From an uncultured Bacteroidales bacterium (GTDB lineage Bacteria; Bacteroidota; Bacteroidia; Bacteroidales; WCHB1-69): a stretch of 64,000 nt of DNA. Location of the stretch: contig CALDIA010000054.1 of the NCBI GenBank assembly GCA_937901455.1, forward strand, positions 1-64,000, written 5' to 3'. Positions 37,229-46,526 of this stretch are shown here, piece by piece. The notes under the pieces were generated by a model, which saw only the letters and a list, made by a program, of their open reading frames with translations, did no database searches and was not told where the DNA came from. The stretch's first letter is position 1, and each line of letters opens with the position of its first letter. A program made the position numbers and the translations under genes.

Positions 37229-38872
37229 TTATTTTAGTAAGAGGTATCGGTATAATTCTTTTGGCACGTAGAAAGTTTGATTGATGGGCATGTACACTAA
37301 TACAGACTCCACATCATAGGTTTTTTTATTGACTGTCACGTAGTTGGTATAACTATCGAACACCAAGGTGTTTTTCTTGTATTTGGCGGTGAATCGATAG
37401 TGGTATTTGTCAAGACTGTCAATTTTATAATTGTAGCCTTCGAAGACTTTGCGATGGTCCACGAAATTTTGTTCATTCAATTCTTCGAGTACGCCCTCCA
37501 GGCCCATTTGGCGGCAGAGGTATTGATGCAGTTCAATGTTAGTCGGGCAACCGGTGAGAACATCGTTTTGGGGATGGTACATGGCGAAGAATACATTCTC
37601 GATAGTGTGTCCGAAGGTGGTGAATCCGAAATAGGTTCTGCCGTATATCACTTGGCTCAGCATCTTGACCATGGAGAGGTTGCCTTGGCGTTGTTCCTTG
37701 GGTATCGGAGAGTTGTTATAGTCGCTGGCCGACATCAGGAAAGCCATCTCTGCGGGCTGTATCTGAATGCCGAAGTAGGTTTCGAAGAGTTCTGGCCATT
37801 GAGTGGTGTCAGTGTTTTGGAGTTTCTCGCGCATGCTCCAGAGTGTGATTTTGTAGTTGTCGATAGGCTCCATAATCTGTTTGAGAGAGAGCCGGTCGTA
37901 GCCGTGGTTGGATTTGGTGTTGCCGATGGTGAGGGCGCCAGTGCCATGGTCGGGTACGATGACCACTACGGTATTGCCATCCTTCTCTGCGAAATCGAGG
38001 GCCACCTTGCAGGCCTTGTCGAATTCCAAAAACTCAATCAGGGCGGGCTTGGCGTCATTGTCGTGGGCGGCCCAGTCCACCTTACTGCCCTCCACCATCA
38101 GGAAGAAGCCGTTGGGATTTTTTGAAAGTACGTCGATGGCTTTTTCCGTGCATTCGGCGAGGGAGGGGATGGCGGTAGTGTCGGCCTCCATCCAGTATGG
38201 CATGTTGCTTGGTTGGAACAAGGCCCAGAAGGGAGCCTGGTGACAATTTCGCATACCCTTCAAATCATCCATGAAGAGATTATAACCCTTGGATTTAAGA
38301 TATTCTCTTTCACGCTCTTTCAAATAAGAGGTGCCGCCGCCGATGACCACGTCCAGGTCGTTGTATACCATTTGCGGGGCTATCATATTGTATCTGCCGC
38401 GACTATAAGTATGTGCTGCGCAGTCGGCTGGTGTGGCGTGGGTGAACTCGCAAGTGAAGACCAAACCCGTGGACTTGCCCTGCCGTTGGTGGGCAGCTTC
38501 CAACAAGGTGGTCAGTGGCTGGTAAGCTTTCGTGGCATCCACTGGCGCCAAGTCATGGTCGGTCTTGCCAGGATAGGTGGCAATAAAGCCCGTCTGGGAG
38601 GGTTGCCCCGTCATGTAACAAGATGTCGTGGGCGCAGAATCGCCGATAGGCGCATCTGAAGAGTTGGTGCGCACTAACCCTTTGATGTACGGGTCAATAC
38701 AAAGAGTTGATTTAGTGGAATCCAAGTAAGTTTGATACCAGCGGGCGCAGGAGAGTAAGCTGGTGGAAGTTCCATCTGTGATTAATAAGATGACATTCTT
38801 GATGGGCGTTGTCTGGGAAAATCCGCTTAATGCCAAGACCAACAAGAGATTACAAAGAACAATTTTTTTCAT
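37229..38872 (-). CDS. Alkaline phosphatase
   Basis: 547 aa, exported phosphomonoesterase. A signal peptide occupies residues 1-19 (ending SGFSQ). ILLITDGTSTS provides the first metal Asp; GDSAPTTSCYMTG holds the probable nucleophile Ser/Thr region; ATPADCAAHTYSR, SKVDWAAHDNDA and VVIVPDHGTGAL supply the remaining metal ligands. This is the PhoA-superfamily layout with an atypical DGTS in place of the usual DGMG. The frame extends to 38980, but the promoter at 38896-38903 excludes that; ATG at 38872 or 38881 is right. Confidence 0.88.
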   Translation of the reverse strand: MKKIVLCNLLLVLALSGFSQTTPIKNVILLITDGTSTSLLSCARWYQTYLDSTKSTLCIDPYIKGLVRTNSSDAPIGDSAPTTSCYMTGQPSQTGFIATYPGKTDHDLAPVDATKAYQPLTTLLEAAHQRQGKSTGLVFTCEFTHATPADCAAHTYSRGRYNMIAPQMVYNDLDVVIGGGTSYLKEREREYLKSKGYNLFMDDLKGMRNCHQAPFWALFQPSNMPYWMEADTTAIPSLAECTEKAIDVLSKNPNGFFLMVEGSKVDWAAHDNDAKPALIEFLEFDKACKVALDFAEKDGNTVVVIVPDHGTGALTIGNTKSNHGYDRLSLKQIMEPIDNYKITLWSMREKLQNTDTTQWPELFETYFGIQIQPAEMAFLMSASDYNNSPIPKEQRQGNLSMVKMLSQVIYGRTYFGFTTFGHTIENVFFAMYHPQNDVLTGCPTNIELHQYLCRQMGLEGVLEELNEQNFVDHRKVFEGYNYKIDSLDKYHYRFTAKYKKNTLVFDSYTNYVTVNKKTYDVESVLVYMPINQTFYVPKELYRYLLLK

Positions 38873-38895
38873 TTTAATCATATTTTTTAAAAGTG

Positions 38896-38903
38896 CAAAA
38901 GTA
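38896..38903 (-). promoter_or_regulatory. -7 element of alkaline phosphatase gene
   Basis: TACTTTTG on the minus strand followed by CACTTTT. Start near 38890, leader about 18 nt; it decides the start codon. Confidence 0.6.
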
Positions 38904-38996
38904 GTAAAAAATCCAAATATCCACATAACAATTCTACTTAAATAATTACATTTAAAAAAAGTAAAAAATGGTCTTGACAAACGGCTAAAAATGTTG

Positions 38997-39004
38997 TAAT
39001 TTTG
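38997..39004 (+). promoter_or_regulatory. Promoter of queA-purM
   Basis: TAATTTTG at 38997-39004, with TTG (in TTGACA) at 38974-38976 placed as a -33 element. Start near 39010, leader about 12 nt to the ATG at 39022. One of the few promoters here with both elements visible. Confidence 0.65.
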
Positions 39005-39021
39005 CGGGCCAATTTTTTTAT

Positions 39022-40095
39022 ATGAAATTATCAGAATTTAAGTACTATCTTCCCCAGGAATTGATAGCACTACATCCAGAGAAAGAGCGCGATGAAGCGC
39101 GATTGATGGTTCTCAACAGAAAGACGAAAACCATTGAGCATAAATTGTTTAAAGATATCCTGAGTTATTTTGACGAGGGAGATCTGTTTGTCATGAACAA
39201 TACGAGGGTGTTCCCGGCTTTGCTATTTGGCGAGAAGGAGCAGACCCGAGCGAAAATCAGGGTTTTCCTTCTCCGGGAGCTGGACGAGGAGAGTCGATTG
39301 TGGGACGTGCTGGTGGACCCGGCGCGCAAGATTCGTATCGGCAACAAGCTCAGCTTTTGCGAGGACGACAGTTTGGTGGCTGAGGTGATTGACAACACCA
39401 CCTCCCGAGGTCGTACCTTACGGTTTCTTTTTGACGGAGACCATGATGCTTTCAAGCAGAAACTGATGGATTTGGGTACAACGCCTTTGCCGGACGACAT
39501 TCAGCGCCTGCGCGAGATTGAAGAAGAGGATGCCCAGAATTATCAGACCCTCTATGCCACAGAGGAGGGCGCCGTGGTGGCCCCGGCCGCTGGCTTCCAC
39601 TTCAGTCGCGAACTACTGAAACGCATGGAGTTATATGGTTTAGAGAGAACCTACATCACCCTGCACGCAGGCCTCAGCAACTTCAACGATATCGATGTGG
39701 AGGATCTATCCAAACATAAACCCGACTCTGAACGGATGATTATCCTCCCCGAGGTGGCCAACACTATCAACGAGGCCAAGGATGCCGGTCATAAGATTGT
39801 GGCGGTGGGAACCACTACCATGAAGGCCCTCGAATCGTCCGTGTACTCCAACGGCCATGTGAAAACCACCCACATGAACGGCAAAGAGGATATCTGGACC
39901 AGCAAGTTCATCTATCCACCGTATCGCTTTATGGTGGCCAATGCCATGGTGACCAATTTCCATGCCTCGCAGAGTTCCATGCTCATGATGGTGGCAGCCT
40001 TTGGCGGCTATGATTTTGTGATGTCGGCCTACAAACTCGCTGTGGAGGAAAAATATCGCTTTTTGACGTATGGCGATGCCATGCTGATTATATAA
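39022..40095 (+). CDS. queA: S-adenosylmethionine:tRNA ribosyltransferase-isomerase
   Basis: 357 aa, transfers and isomerises the ribosyl of SAM onto 7-aminomethyl-7-deazaguanine in tRNA, forming epoxyqueuosine. FVMNNTRVFPALLFG, ARIRIGNKL-type and TTPLPDDIQ blocks, AAPAAGFHFS-like VVAPAAGFHFS, TLHAGLSNF and FHASQSSMLMMVAAFGG match QueA throughout. Length is normal. Read with purM (21-base gap). Confidence 0.95.
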   Translation: MKLSEFKYYLPQELIALHPEKERDEARLMVLNRKTKTIEHKLFKDILSYFDEGDLFVMNNTRVFPALLFGEKEQTRAKIRVFLLRELDEESRLWDVLVDPARKIRIGNKLSFCEDDSLVAEVIDNTTSRGRTLRFLFDGDHDAFKQKLMDLGTTPLPDDIQRLREIEEEDAQNYQTLYATEEGAVVAPAAGFHFSRELLKRMELYGLERTYITLHAGLSNFNDIDVEDLSKHKPDSERMIILPEVANTINEAKDAGHKIVAVGTTTMKALESSVYSNGHVKTTHMNGKEDIWTSKFIYPPYRFMVANAMVTNFHASQSSMLMMVAAFGGYDFVMSAYKLAVEEKYRFLTYGDAMLII

Positions 40096-40116
40096 CAGAA
40101 TAAACACTTTACTTTT

Positions 40117-41151
40117 ATGGCTAAAACTTACGAAGATGCAGGTGTAAATTTGGAGGCCGGTTATGAATCTGTACGGCTGATCAAGAAACATATCAGCAGA
40201 ACTAACCGCCCAGGCATGATGGGCAACATCGGTAGCTTTGGGGGCATGTTCGACCTGGCCTCATTGCAATACAAGGAGCCTGTCTTGGTTAGCGGGACGG
40301 ACGGTGTGGGTACCAAACTGAAGATCGCCTTCATGATGGATAAGCATGACACTATAGGACAGGATGCCGTGGCAATGTGCGTGAATGATGTGCTGGCACA
40401 AGGCGCCACCCCTCTCTTCTTTCTCGACTATGTGGCAGTAGGCAAAAACAGTCCAACAAAAATCGAGACTATCGTTAAGGGCGTGGCTGACGGCTGTGTG
40501 CTTTCCAATTGCGCATTGATAGGCGGCGAGACTGCGGAGATGCCCGACATGTACGATGAGGATGAGTATGATATTGCCGGATTTACCGTGGGTGCAGTCG
40601 AAAAATCAAAACTGATTGACGGCTCCAAAGTGGAAGTGGGCGATAAACTCATAGGCCTCGCATCTTCAGGTGTGCACTCCAATGGGTTTTCACTAGTGCG
40701 CAAAATTGTCTTCAAGGACAACCAGCTGGATTTGAACACTTGCTATGACGAGCTGGACGATACGCTGGGCAACACCCTGCTGACCCCCACCCGCATTTAT
40801 GTGAAACCTGTACTGGAAGTTCTTGCACAGTACGATATCCATGCTATCTGCCATATTACTGGCGGCGGCTTCGATGAAAATATTCCCCGTATGCTGAAAG
40901 AAAATCAAGGCGTTCGGATTCAAGAGGGAACATGGACGATTCTGCCTATATTCCGTTTTCTCGAAAAGTATGGCAATATCCCTCACCGCGAGATGTTCAA
41001 TATCTTCAATATGGGCGTCGGCATGATTTTGATTGTAAAACCGCAAGATGCCAAAGACGTGGTGGACATGTTCCAAAAATTGGGTGAAAAGGCTTCCATA
41101 ATCGGTGAAGTAACAAGCCAAAAAGGAGTGGATATAAACCTCCTCCCGTAG
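40117..41151 (+). CDS. purM: Phosphoribosylformylglycinamidine cyclo-ligase
   Basis: 344 aa, AIR synthetase of purine synthesis, closing FGAM with [15 protein letters not shown] at the N-terminus, [10 protein letters not shown], the metal/ATP motif [31 protein letters not shown] and [14 protein letters not shown] are all characteristic. Transcribed with queA. With purB and guaB it is one of three purine genes scattered in this window. Confidence 0.95.
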   Translation: MAKTYEDAGVNLEAGYESVRLIKKHISRTNRPGMMGNIGSFGGMFDLASLQYKEPVLVSGTDGVGTKLKIAFMMDKHDTIGQDAVAMCVNDVLAQGATPLFFLDYVAVGKNSPTKIETIVKGVADGCVLSNCALIGGETAEMPDMYDEDEYDIAGFTVGAVEKSKLIDGSKVEVGDKLIGLASSGVHSNGFSLVRKIVFKDNQLDLNTCYDELDDTLGNTLLTPTRIYVKPVLEVLAQYDIHAICHITGGGFDENIPRMLKENQGVRIQEGTWTILPIFRFLEKYGNIPHREMFNIFNMGVGMILIVKPQDAKDVVDMFQKLGEKASIIGEVTSQKGVDINLLP

Positions 41152-41226
41152 GTTGTTTTTTATAAAGAATTGAGAAACAAAAACATACAAAAGATGCCAC
41201 ACGTGTTGGAACTTTAATATTTTTTT

Positions 41227-41234
41227 TATTTTTG
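41227..41234 (+). promoter_or_regulatory. -7 element of C10 protease gene
   Basis: TATTTTTG followed by TCGCTC. Start near 41240, leader about 45 nt to the ATG at 41285. Confidence 0.6.
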
Positions 41235-41284
41235 TCGCTCATTTGGAAAAGTAGAAATTATTAAATAACTAAATACTTTCATAT

Positions 41285-43567
41285 ATGAAAAAAATTACTT
41301 TATTAATTTGTCTTTTAGCGGTATCGCTTTGGGGCTTTGCATCCCATGTAATACCCGTGGAAACAGCTATGAAAGCATCCAAGAACTTCCTTTCTGAGCG
41401 CGTGGGCGCTTCACAGGCAAAAGGCATGGATCTTACGCTTGTTTACACAGAATATGCTGAAACGGGCGACCCTGTTTTCTATCGTTTCCAGATAGGCGAG
41501 CAGGGCTTTATGATTGTTTCAGCTACTGATTTGGCTACCCCCGTGTTGGCTTATTCCTTAGAGAGCAACTTCAAGGAAGGCACTGGAGCGGACCTCTATT
41601 GCACTCAGTACAAGAAGGACCTCTCCTATTTGATCCAGAATCCTTCTACAGCTCTCTCCACCAAGGATCTTTGGAAGCACTATACGGACGACAATTTTGT
41701 GGTTCGCTCTAATACTAAAGGCAATCCTTGTGTTGAGCCGTTGGTAACCACTTCTTGGAATCAGGATACCTATTACAATGGCTCTTGTCCGTACAACCCT
41801 GCCAGCAATTTGGATATTGACATGCGTTCTTACGTAGGTTGTGTGGCCTTGACAATGGGCAACATTTTGTACTATTACCGTTTCCCTGAGAATGGTTTTG
41901 GTTCTATTTATTACATTCCCAAAGAATATGATGATAACGGAGAATTGCTCTACATCTATCCTCCTCAATATGTTAACTTCAGTAATCAACATTACAACTA
42001 CAACCACATGACCAATTCTCTCTCTTCATATAATGGAGAGTTGGCCAAGATGTTGTATCATTGCGGTGTGTCTACTCGTATGAGTTATGGTCACGATGGT
42101 TCTGGTACCCAGTCTGAGTATGCTATGTATGCCTTGCAGACATATTTCCATTTCTCACACAACAGCCAGTTTTCTTCCATTGCCGATGTTGCTCCATCAT
42201 CAGACCTTATTCCTTTGTGGGTTGAGCAAGCCGTTAATGAGTTGAACAGCCATCGTCCGTTATTCTTCAGCGGCCGCAACGCCACAGATGGTGGTCACGC
42301 TTGGATTGTGGATGGTTACACAACTATCACCGACACAGCCGGAAATGCCAACACCTATTTCCATGTCAATTGGGGATGGGGTGGCTATGACAATGGTTTC
42401 TTCTTGTTGACCAATCAGAATACTCATAGCGGTCATTTCAATGAGGATGGTACCAACACGATGATGGTCAAGTTGATGCCCGACACCGCTGATGTGGAGA
42501 AGCCTGCAATCAGCGACACACGTGTGACGGCAAGCGTTGGTTCTATCAGCGATGGTGCTGGCAACATGAAATATGCTCCCGGTTCCAACCGCAGATGGGT
42601 GATTTCCTCCCCGAACGTGAACAGCTATCGTTTCTCTTTCTCCAAACTGAAAGTGAAACCTGGTGACAAAGTGAATATCTATAATGGCGGAACGGAAGCT
42701 TCCGGTATCAAACAATCTTTCAGTGGCGACTATCTGATGCCCGCATGTACCCAATACTCCAGCGTTTCGGGCGGTGTACATGGCGACTATGTAGGTCAAT
42801 CCCTCCCGGGTGCCATTACGGTGAATGCCGACAGCGTGCTGATTACCTTTACCTCCGAAGCCAATTCTGAGACCGACTATGGTTTCGTGTTGAATTTTGA
42901 GGCTAACGGCTACGAGTCCACCACCACCAGCTGCTCCAATATGCAGCAGATGACTTCTTCTTCCGGCACCATCACCGACAAGCCAGGCAATGCCTTGAAT
43001 AATGACAATCCTTATCGTCCGGGCTTGTCCTGCGCATGGCAGATTCGTCCTTCCGGTGCCACAGGATATGTCTTCTCTTTCAGCAAATTCGATCTCAAGG
43101 CGGGTGATTTCGTAGATGTGTACGATTTTTCCTCCAGTAACAATCCAGTGTTATATCGTCACTTTGATATTGACAATATGGCTTCCTTGCAAGACGACTA
43201 CTACTTCATCTCAGCATCCCGTCTGTACGTACATTTCGGTACTGACAATGATCAAGAGGGTTCTGGTTTTGAGTTGAATTATCATACCAGCCAAGTGGGT
43301 GTTGAAAGCCTTGATGCCATGGAGGTGAGCGTATATCCTAATCCTGCCCATTCTATGGTGAACGTTGCTGTCACTGCCGAAGAGGCTCAAAACATCAAGG
43401 CCACCATCGTTGACATGGCAGGTAAGGTGGTGTATGCAGATCAATTCAGCTATAATGGTGGCGAGCAAGTGTTCCAAATCCCGACCACCAACTTTGCAGA
43501 GGGAATCTACTTCCTCCAATTAAACGCAAAGAATGGCCAACGCACACAAAAGTTGGTTATCCAATAA
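41285..43567 (+). CDS. Secreted C10 (streptopain-like) cysteine protease with CUB-like repeats and T9SS domain
   Basis: 760 aa. Signal peptide 1-18; an inhibitory Spi-type prodomain about 20-130; a papain-like catalytic domain about 150-400 with Cys186 in DMRSYVGCVALTMGN and His338 in TDGGHAWIVDGY, plus WGWGGYDNGFF. Two tandem beta domains follow, about 410-535 and 550-665, both opening with SGxIxDGAGN/DKPGN and holding a VNIYNGG/VDVYDFS-type strand, which looks like a duplicated CUB-like unit. The last 80 residues are a T9SS type A domain (SVYPNPAHSMVNV). Homologues include streptopain and Porphyromonas periodontain. Possible role: extracellular protein degradation feeding the POT transporter. 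Confidence 0.88.
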   Translation: MKKITLLICLLAVSLWGFASHVIPVETAMKASKNFLSERVGASQAKGMDLTLVYTEYAETGDPVFYRFQIGEQGFMIVSATDLATPVLAYSLESNFKEGTGADLYCTQYKKDLSYLIQNPSTALSTKDLWKHYTDDNFVVRSNTKGNPCVEPLVTTSWNQDTYYNGSCPYNPASNLDIDMRSYVGCVALTMGNILYYYRFPENGFGSIYYIPKEYDDNGELLYIYPPQYVNFSNQHYNYNHMTNSLSSYNGELAKMLYHCGVSTRMSYGHDGSGTQSEYAMYALQTYFHFSHNSQFSSIADVAPSSDLIPLWVEQAVNELNSHRPLFFSGRNATDGGHAWIVDGYTTITDTAGNANTYFHVNWGWGGYDNGFFLLTNQNTHSGHFNEDGTNTMMVKLMPDTADVEKPAISDTRVTASVGSISDGAGNMKYAPGSNRRWVISSPNVNSYRFSFSKLKVKPGDKVNIYNGGTEASGIKQSFSGDYLMPACTQYSSVSGGVHGDYVGQSLPGAITVNADSVLITFTSEANSETDYGFVLNFEANGYESTTTSCSNMQQMTSSSGTITDKPGNALNNDNPYRPGLSCAWQIRPSGATGYVFSFSKFDLKAGDFVDVYDFSSSNNPVLYRHFDIDNMASLQDDYYFISASRLYVHFGTDNDQEGSGFELNYHTSQVGVESLDAMEVSVYPNPAHSMVNVAVTAEEAQNIKATIVDMAGKVVYADQFSYNGGEQVFQIPTTNFAEGIYFLQLNAKNGQRTQKLVIQ

Positions 43568-43607
43568 GATAATAGCAAAGCATTTTTTGCATAATTGTAT
43601 GTTTTTG

Positions 43608-43636
43608 AAGTGGCTGCTCTACGCAGCCACTTTTTT
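43608..43636 (+). terminator. Terminator of the C10 protease gene
   Basis: AAGTGGCTGC/GCAGCCACTT stem, 5-base loop, then TTTTTT. Confidence 0.85.
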
Positions 43637-43675
43637 GTGCAACATGGCAAGGTTTTTCAGGAGATATTCCAGATC

Positions 43676-43816
43676 TTTGTGGTCCATACGATGGAAAAGG
43701 GTTGGTCGCCCCAGTTGGTGATGACATACACAGGGCACGAAAGTTACGACACGATGAAACCATATATCGCGCTGACAGACAAGACGAGGAAGAAAATGAT
43801 GGAGACAAACTTCTAA
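43676..43816 (+). pseudogene. Tyrosine recombinase (integrase) C-terminal remnant
   Basis: About 46 codons match the end of a Bacteroidota tyrosine site-specific recombinase: EKGWSPQLVMTYTGHESYDTM, with the Box II His in TGH and the nucleophile Tyr in MKPYIAL, then DKTRKKMMETNF and a stop. Everything upstream, including the first catalytic Arg, is missing. It lies between two terminators and 150 bases from tRNA-Asp, the kind of place where such integrases insert, so it is likely the last trace of an excised or decayed element. Confidence 0.7.
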
Positions 43817-43840
43817 CAAAGGAAGGGAGAATTTTGCAAA

Positions 43841-43870
43841 GGAGATAGCAGCGCTATCTCCTTATTTTTT
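43841..43870 (+). terminator. Terminator after integrase remnant
   Basis: GGAGATAGC/GCTATCTCC, 3-base loop, then TTATTTTTTT. Probably the old terminator of the recombinase gene. Confidence 0.7.
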
Positions 43871-43917
43871 TGAAAGTCAGCAAGTTCGGTGCATTTTCGG
43901 TGCAATTTTTTGGACAT

Positions 43918-43957
43918 AAAAAAATCTCATAAGTATAGTTTCCAATGACTTATGAGA
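43918..43957 (-). terminator. Terminator of tRNA-Asp
   Basis: On the minus strand TCTCATAAGT pairs with ACTTATGAGA (14-base loop) and is followed by TTTTTTT. Confidence 0.75.
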
Positions 43958-43966
43958 CTTTCTTGG

Positions 43967-44041
43967 CGGACCGGACGAGACTCGAACTCGCGACCCCATG
44001 CGTGACAGGCATGTATTCTAACCAAACTGAACTACCGATCC
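43967..44041 (-). tRNA. tRNA-Asp (GTC)
   Basis: Acceptor GGATCGG/CCGGTCC (one T-G pair), discriminator G, anticodon stem CATGC/GCATG with loop CTGTCAC (anticodon GTC), T loop TTCGAGT. CCA is not encoded. Confidence 0.94.
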
Positions 44042-44059
44042 GTGTTTCTTAGAACGGCG

Positions 44060-44067
44060 CAAAAATA
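44060..44067 (-). promoter_or_regulatory. -7 element of tRNA-Asp
   Basis: TATTTTTG on the minus strand followed by CGCCGTT; 18 bases before the tRNA 5' end. Confidence 0.6.
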
Positions 44068-44149
44068 CACTTTTTTTAAATGTGCGCAACCATTTTGAAG
44101 ATTTTTTTGTTATATTTGTAATAAGCTAAATAATAGCAACTTATATAGA

Positions 44150-46432
44150 TTAAAACCGCCAAGTCAGTCCAAAATAGTATAAGAACGGGAGTTGATAAAT
44201 GATATCATTGGTGGTTCGATTGACATAAAATACATTTCTGTAGTTGTAGATATTGGAGAAGGAAAGGCTAACTTCAAGAGAGTTTCTTTCACCTAAGAAG
44301 AATTTCTTTTTGGCCCCAATATCGAGGCGGTGATAACTGGGAAGGCGCGATTGGTTAAAGTCGGCCAAAAGGAAGTAAACGTCCTCATTGGCAGAGATGT
44401 AGTCATCGTAGATATGTGTGGGGTTGTAGTGTGGGTAGTATGCCTGCGTTTGAGTGAAGGGGAAGCCGGAGCCATAGTTCCAGCGGAGGTCCACTTGCCA
44501 AGAGCGACGTTTTCCAAAGGCGTAGGAGGCCAGAAAATTGAGGTTGTGACGGCGGTCGAAGTGTGGGTTGTAAGTGATGAGGCCGTCGGTACGCTTTACC
44601 CAACCTAAAGAATAAACCAGCCACAAGTATAAGCCTTTGTTCTCGTATTTCACCGTAATGTCGCCTCCATAGGCCATACCCTTTTCCCAGATAAACTCCT
44701 TTTCATTGTCAAACATTTTGTACCGATTGACTGAGATTAGCTGAGAGAAGTTTTTGAAATAGCCTTCCATATTGAAAGTCAGTTGGGGAATAGGGTCATA
44801 TTCGAGACCGAGGATTATGTGTTGCGACTTTTGGAGCCGTCCCTTCATTGTGTCGGATTGGTTGATGGTGTAGTCGGTCAGCAGAGAGGAACTGATAGGG
44901 GAGGACATGAACCCGTTGAAGAGGCTCACCACATCGCGGTCGGAGGTGACGGAGATAAGGTTTTGGGAGTAGAGGCCGCCTGCCAGTTTAAGGCGTACCT
45001 TTTTATTAATATTGTATTTGATGGCCAAACGTGGTTCGGGAGAAACTTCGCCTAACGAATAGTAATATTGTAGGCGGAAACTGGGTTCCAACAAGAGCGT
45101 ATTTCTATAATTATACTTGTATTTGATGAATACGGAGAGGTCGGTGGTATGGTCGTCAATATTTACTTGAGAGCCCCACAGGGTATGATACAGGTACTCG
45201 GTGTTGTATCCAACCACATCCATACCCACTTTGAGCAGGCTTTTGCCCAAGAAATAGTTAAAGGTGAGATTGAAGGTGAAACCGTTCATGGAGCTTTCCT
45301 TGGGTTTGTATTGTTTGTCATCCAATTTGCAGGTGTAATCGGAGTAAGAGAGGGTGCCCTCGATGGTGGTGGGCACGCTACCAGGCACGATCATGAAGTT
45401 GGCGCCTACGCCCCAGTTGTCCCATGCGTAGTCCGCCACAGAGCTGTAGTTTACCCGGTCGTCAAAGTTAAAGCCAAAAATGTTCAATTTAGTGCCGTTG
45501 GTGGTGGAGAGGGTCACTTTGCCGTATAGGTCGAGGAAGTTATAGGGCAGACCTTGTTCGCCCACGTAGGGGTAGAACAATTTGGCTGATTGGTTGAGGT
45601 AGGAACCCTTTCCTGAGAGAATGAAGCTGAGCGCGGTTTTGCGGTTGTCTTTCAGTTTGACAAGGGGTCCTTCCAGCAGCAGTTGGGTTTGTATGTTACT
45701 GACATCCACCTTTCCAGAGACTCTTTTCTTGTTGCCGTCGCGGGTTTTGATATCCATCACGGAGGATATTCTGCCACCGAATTCTGCACCGAAGCCACCG
45801 GTGTAAACATCAGCGCTGCTCATGATATCCATGTCGAACACAGAGAAGATGCCTATGGAGTGGAAAGGGTTATAGACGATGACGCCATCCAGCAATAGCA
45901 TGTTCTGTACAGGGGTGCCGCCGCGCACGTAGAGTTGGCCACCTTGGTCGCCTGTGGAAATCACACCTGGCAGCACCTGCAAGTATTGTGCAAAGTCGGG
46001 CTGTCCGCCAATGGATGGCATCTTACTCATGTCTTTAGGGGTGACGCTAATGACGGAGGTGCGGGTCTCCTGCTCTCGCCGCTGGCCTTCGCCTTGGATG
46101 GTGACCGTGCTAATGGTGGTGGTTTGTGGCACCATTGTGTATCTTTTAACGAAGGTAGTATCCTTGTGCACCTCTATGGTGTCGTACAAAGTGGTATAGC
46201 CCGGTTGGGATACTTTGACTACATAGTGGCCTTTCGGAATTTTATTGATAACAAAAGCCCCTTTGCTGTCAGACATGGAACCAAAACTGGTTCCGTCGAG
46301 TTGGATGGTACAATAAGGGAGTGCTTCGCCGTTGGCATCGTCGTAAGTGAAGCCTTTTAGGATGGTGTTTTGCGCCCATATAGAAAAACTTGAGCAGAGC
46401 AATATCAGCAGGGGAATACAGTATCTTTTCAT
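44150..46432 (-). CDS. TonB-dependent outer-membrane receptor
   Basis: 760 aa. Signal peptide 1-20 (FSIWAQ). A CarboxypepD_reg-like domain (about 22-108: LKGFTYDDANGEALPYCTIQ) precedes a plug domain (about 140-235: VLPGVISTGDQGGQLYVRGG, LLLDGVIVYNPFH) and a 22-strand-type barrel ending with Phe (LTWRF). TonB energises ligand uptake through it. It has no SusD partner, so a siderophore, vitamin or peptide ligand is more likely than a glycan, but this is inference. Monocistronic with a very short leader. Confidence 0.88.
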   Translation of the reverse strand: MKRYCIPLLILLCSSFSIWAQNTILKGFTYDDANGEALPYCTIQLDGTSFGSMSDSKGAFVINKIPKGHYVVKVSQPGYTTLYDTIEVHKDTTFVKRYTMVPQTTTISTVTIQGEGQRREQETRTSVISVTPKDMSKMPSIGGQPDFAQYLQVLPGVISTGDQGGQLYVRGGTPVQNMLLLDGVIVYNPFHSIGIFSVFDMDIMSSADVYTGGFGAEFGGRISSVMDIKTRDGNKKRVSGKVDVSNIQTQLLLEGPLVKLKDNRKTALSFILSGKGSYLNQSAKLFYPYVGEQGLPYNFLDLYGKVTLSTTNGTKLNIFGFNFDDRVNYSSVADYAWDNWGVGANFMIVPGSVPTTIEGTLSYSDYTCKLDDKQYKPKESSMNGFTFNLTFNYFLGKSLLKVGMDVVGYNTEYLYHTLWGSQVNIDDHTTDLSVFIKYKYNYRNTLLLEPSFRLQYYYSLGEVSPEPRLAIKYNINKKVRLKLAGGLYSQNLISVTSDRDVVSLFNGFMSSPISSSLLTDYTINQSDTMKGRLQKSQHIILGLEYDPIPQLTFNMEGYFKNFSQLISVNRYKMFDNEKEFIWEKGMAYGGDITVKYENKGLYLWLVYSLGWVKRTDGLITYNPHFDRRHNLNFLASYAFGKRRSWQVDLRWNYGSGFPFTQTQAYYPHYNPTHIYDDYISANEDVYFLLADFNQSRLPSYHRLDIGAKKKFFLGERNSLEVSLSFSNIYNYRNVFYVNRTTNDIIYQLPFLYYFGLTWRF

Positions 46433-46449
46433 ACGCCGTAATTAAGGCG

Positions 46450-46457
46450 CAAAGATA
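46450..46457 (-). promoter_or_regulatory. -7 element of TonB receptor gene
   Basis: TATCTTTG on the minus strand followed by CGCCTTA. Start near 46444, leader about 12 nt. Confidence 0.6.
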
Positions 46458-46526
46458 CAAAAAAAAGAACTTCTTTAATATTATTAACAAAGATATGGTT
46501 CTTACTACGAAAGAACGGAAAAGCGG

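Noticed and set aside
37400..38125. 241-codon plus-strand frame antisense to alkaline phosphatase
   Set aside because: Val/Glu-rich shadow frame without start signals; the phosphatase motifs lie on the other strand.
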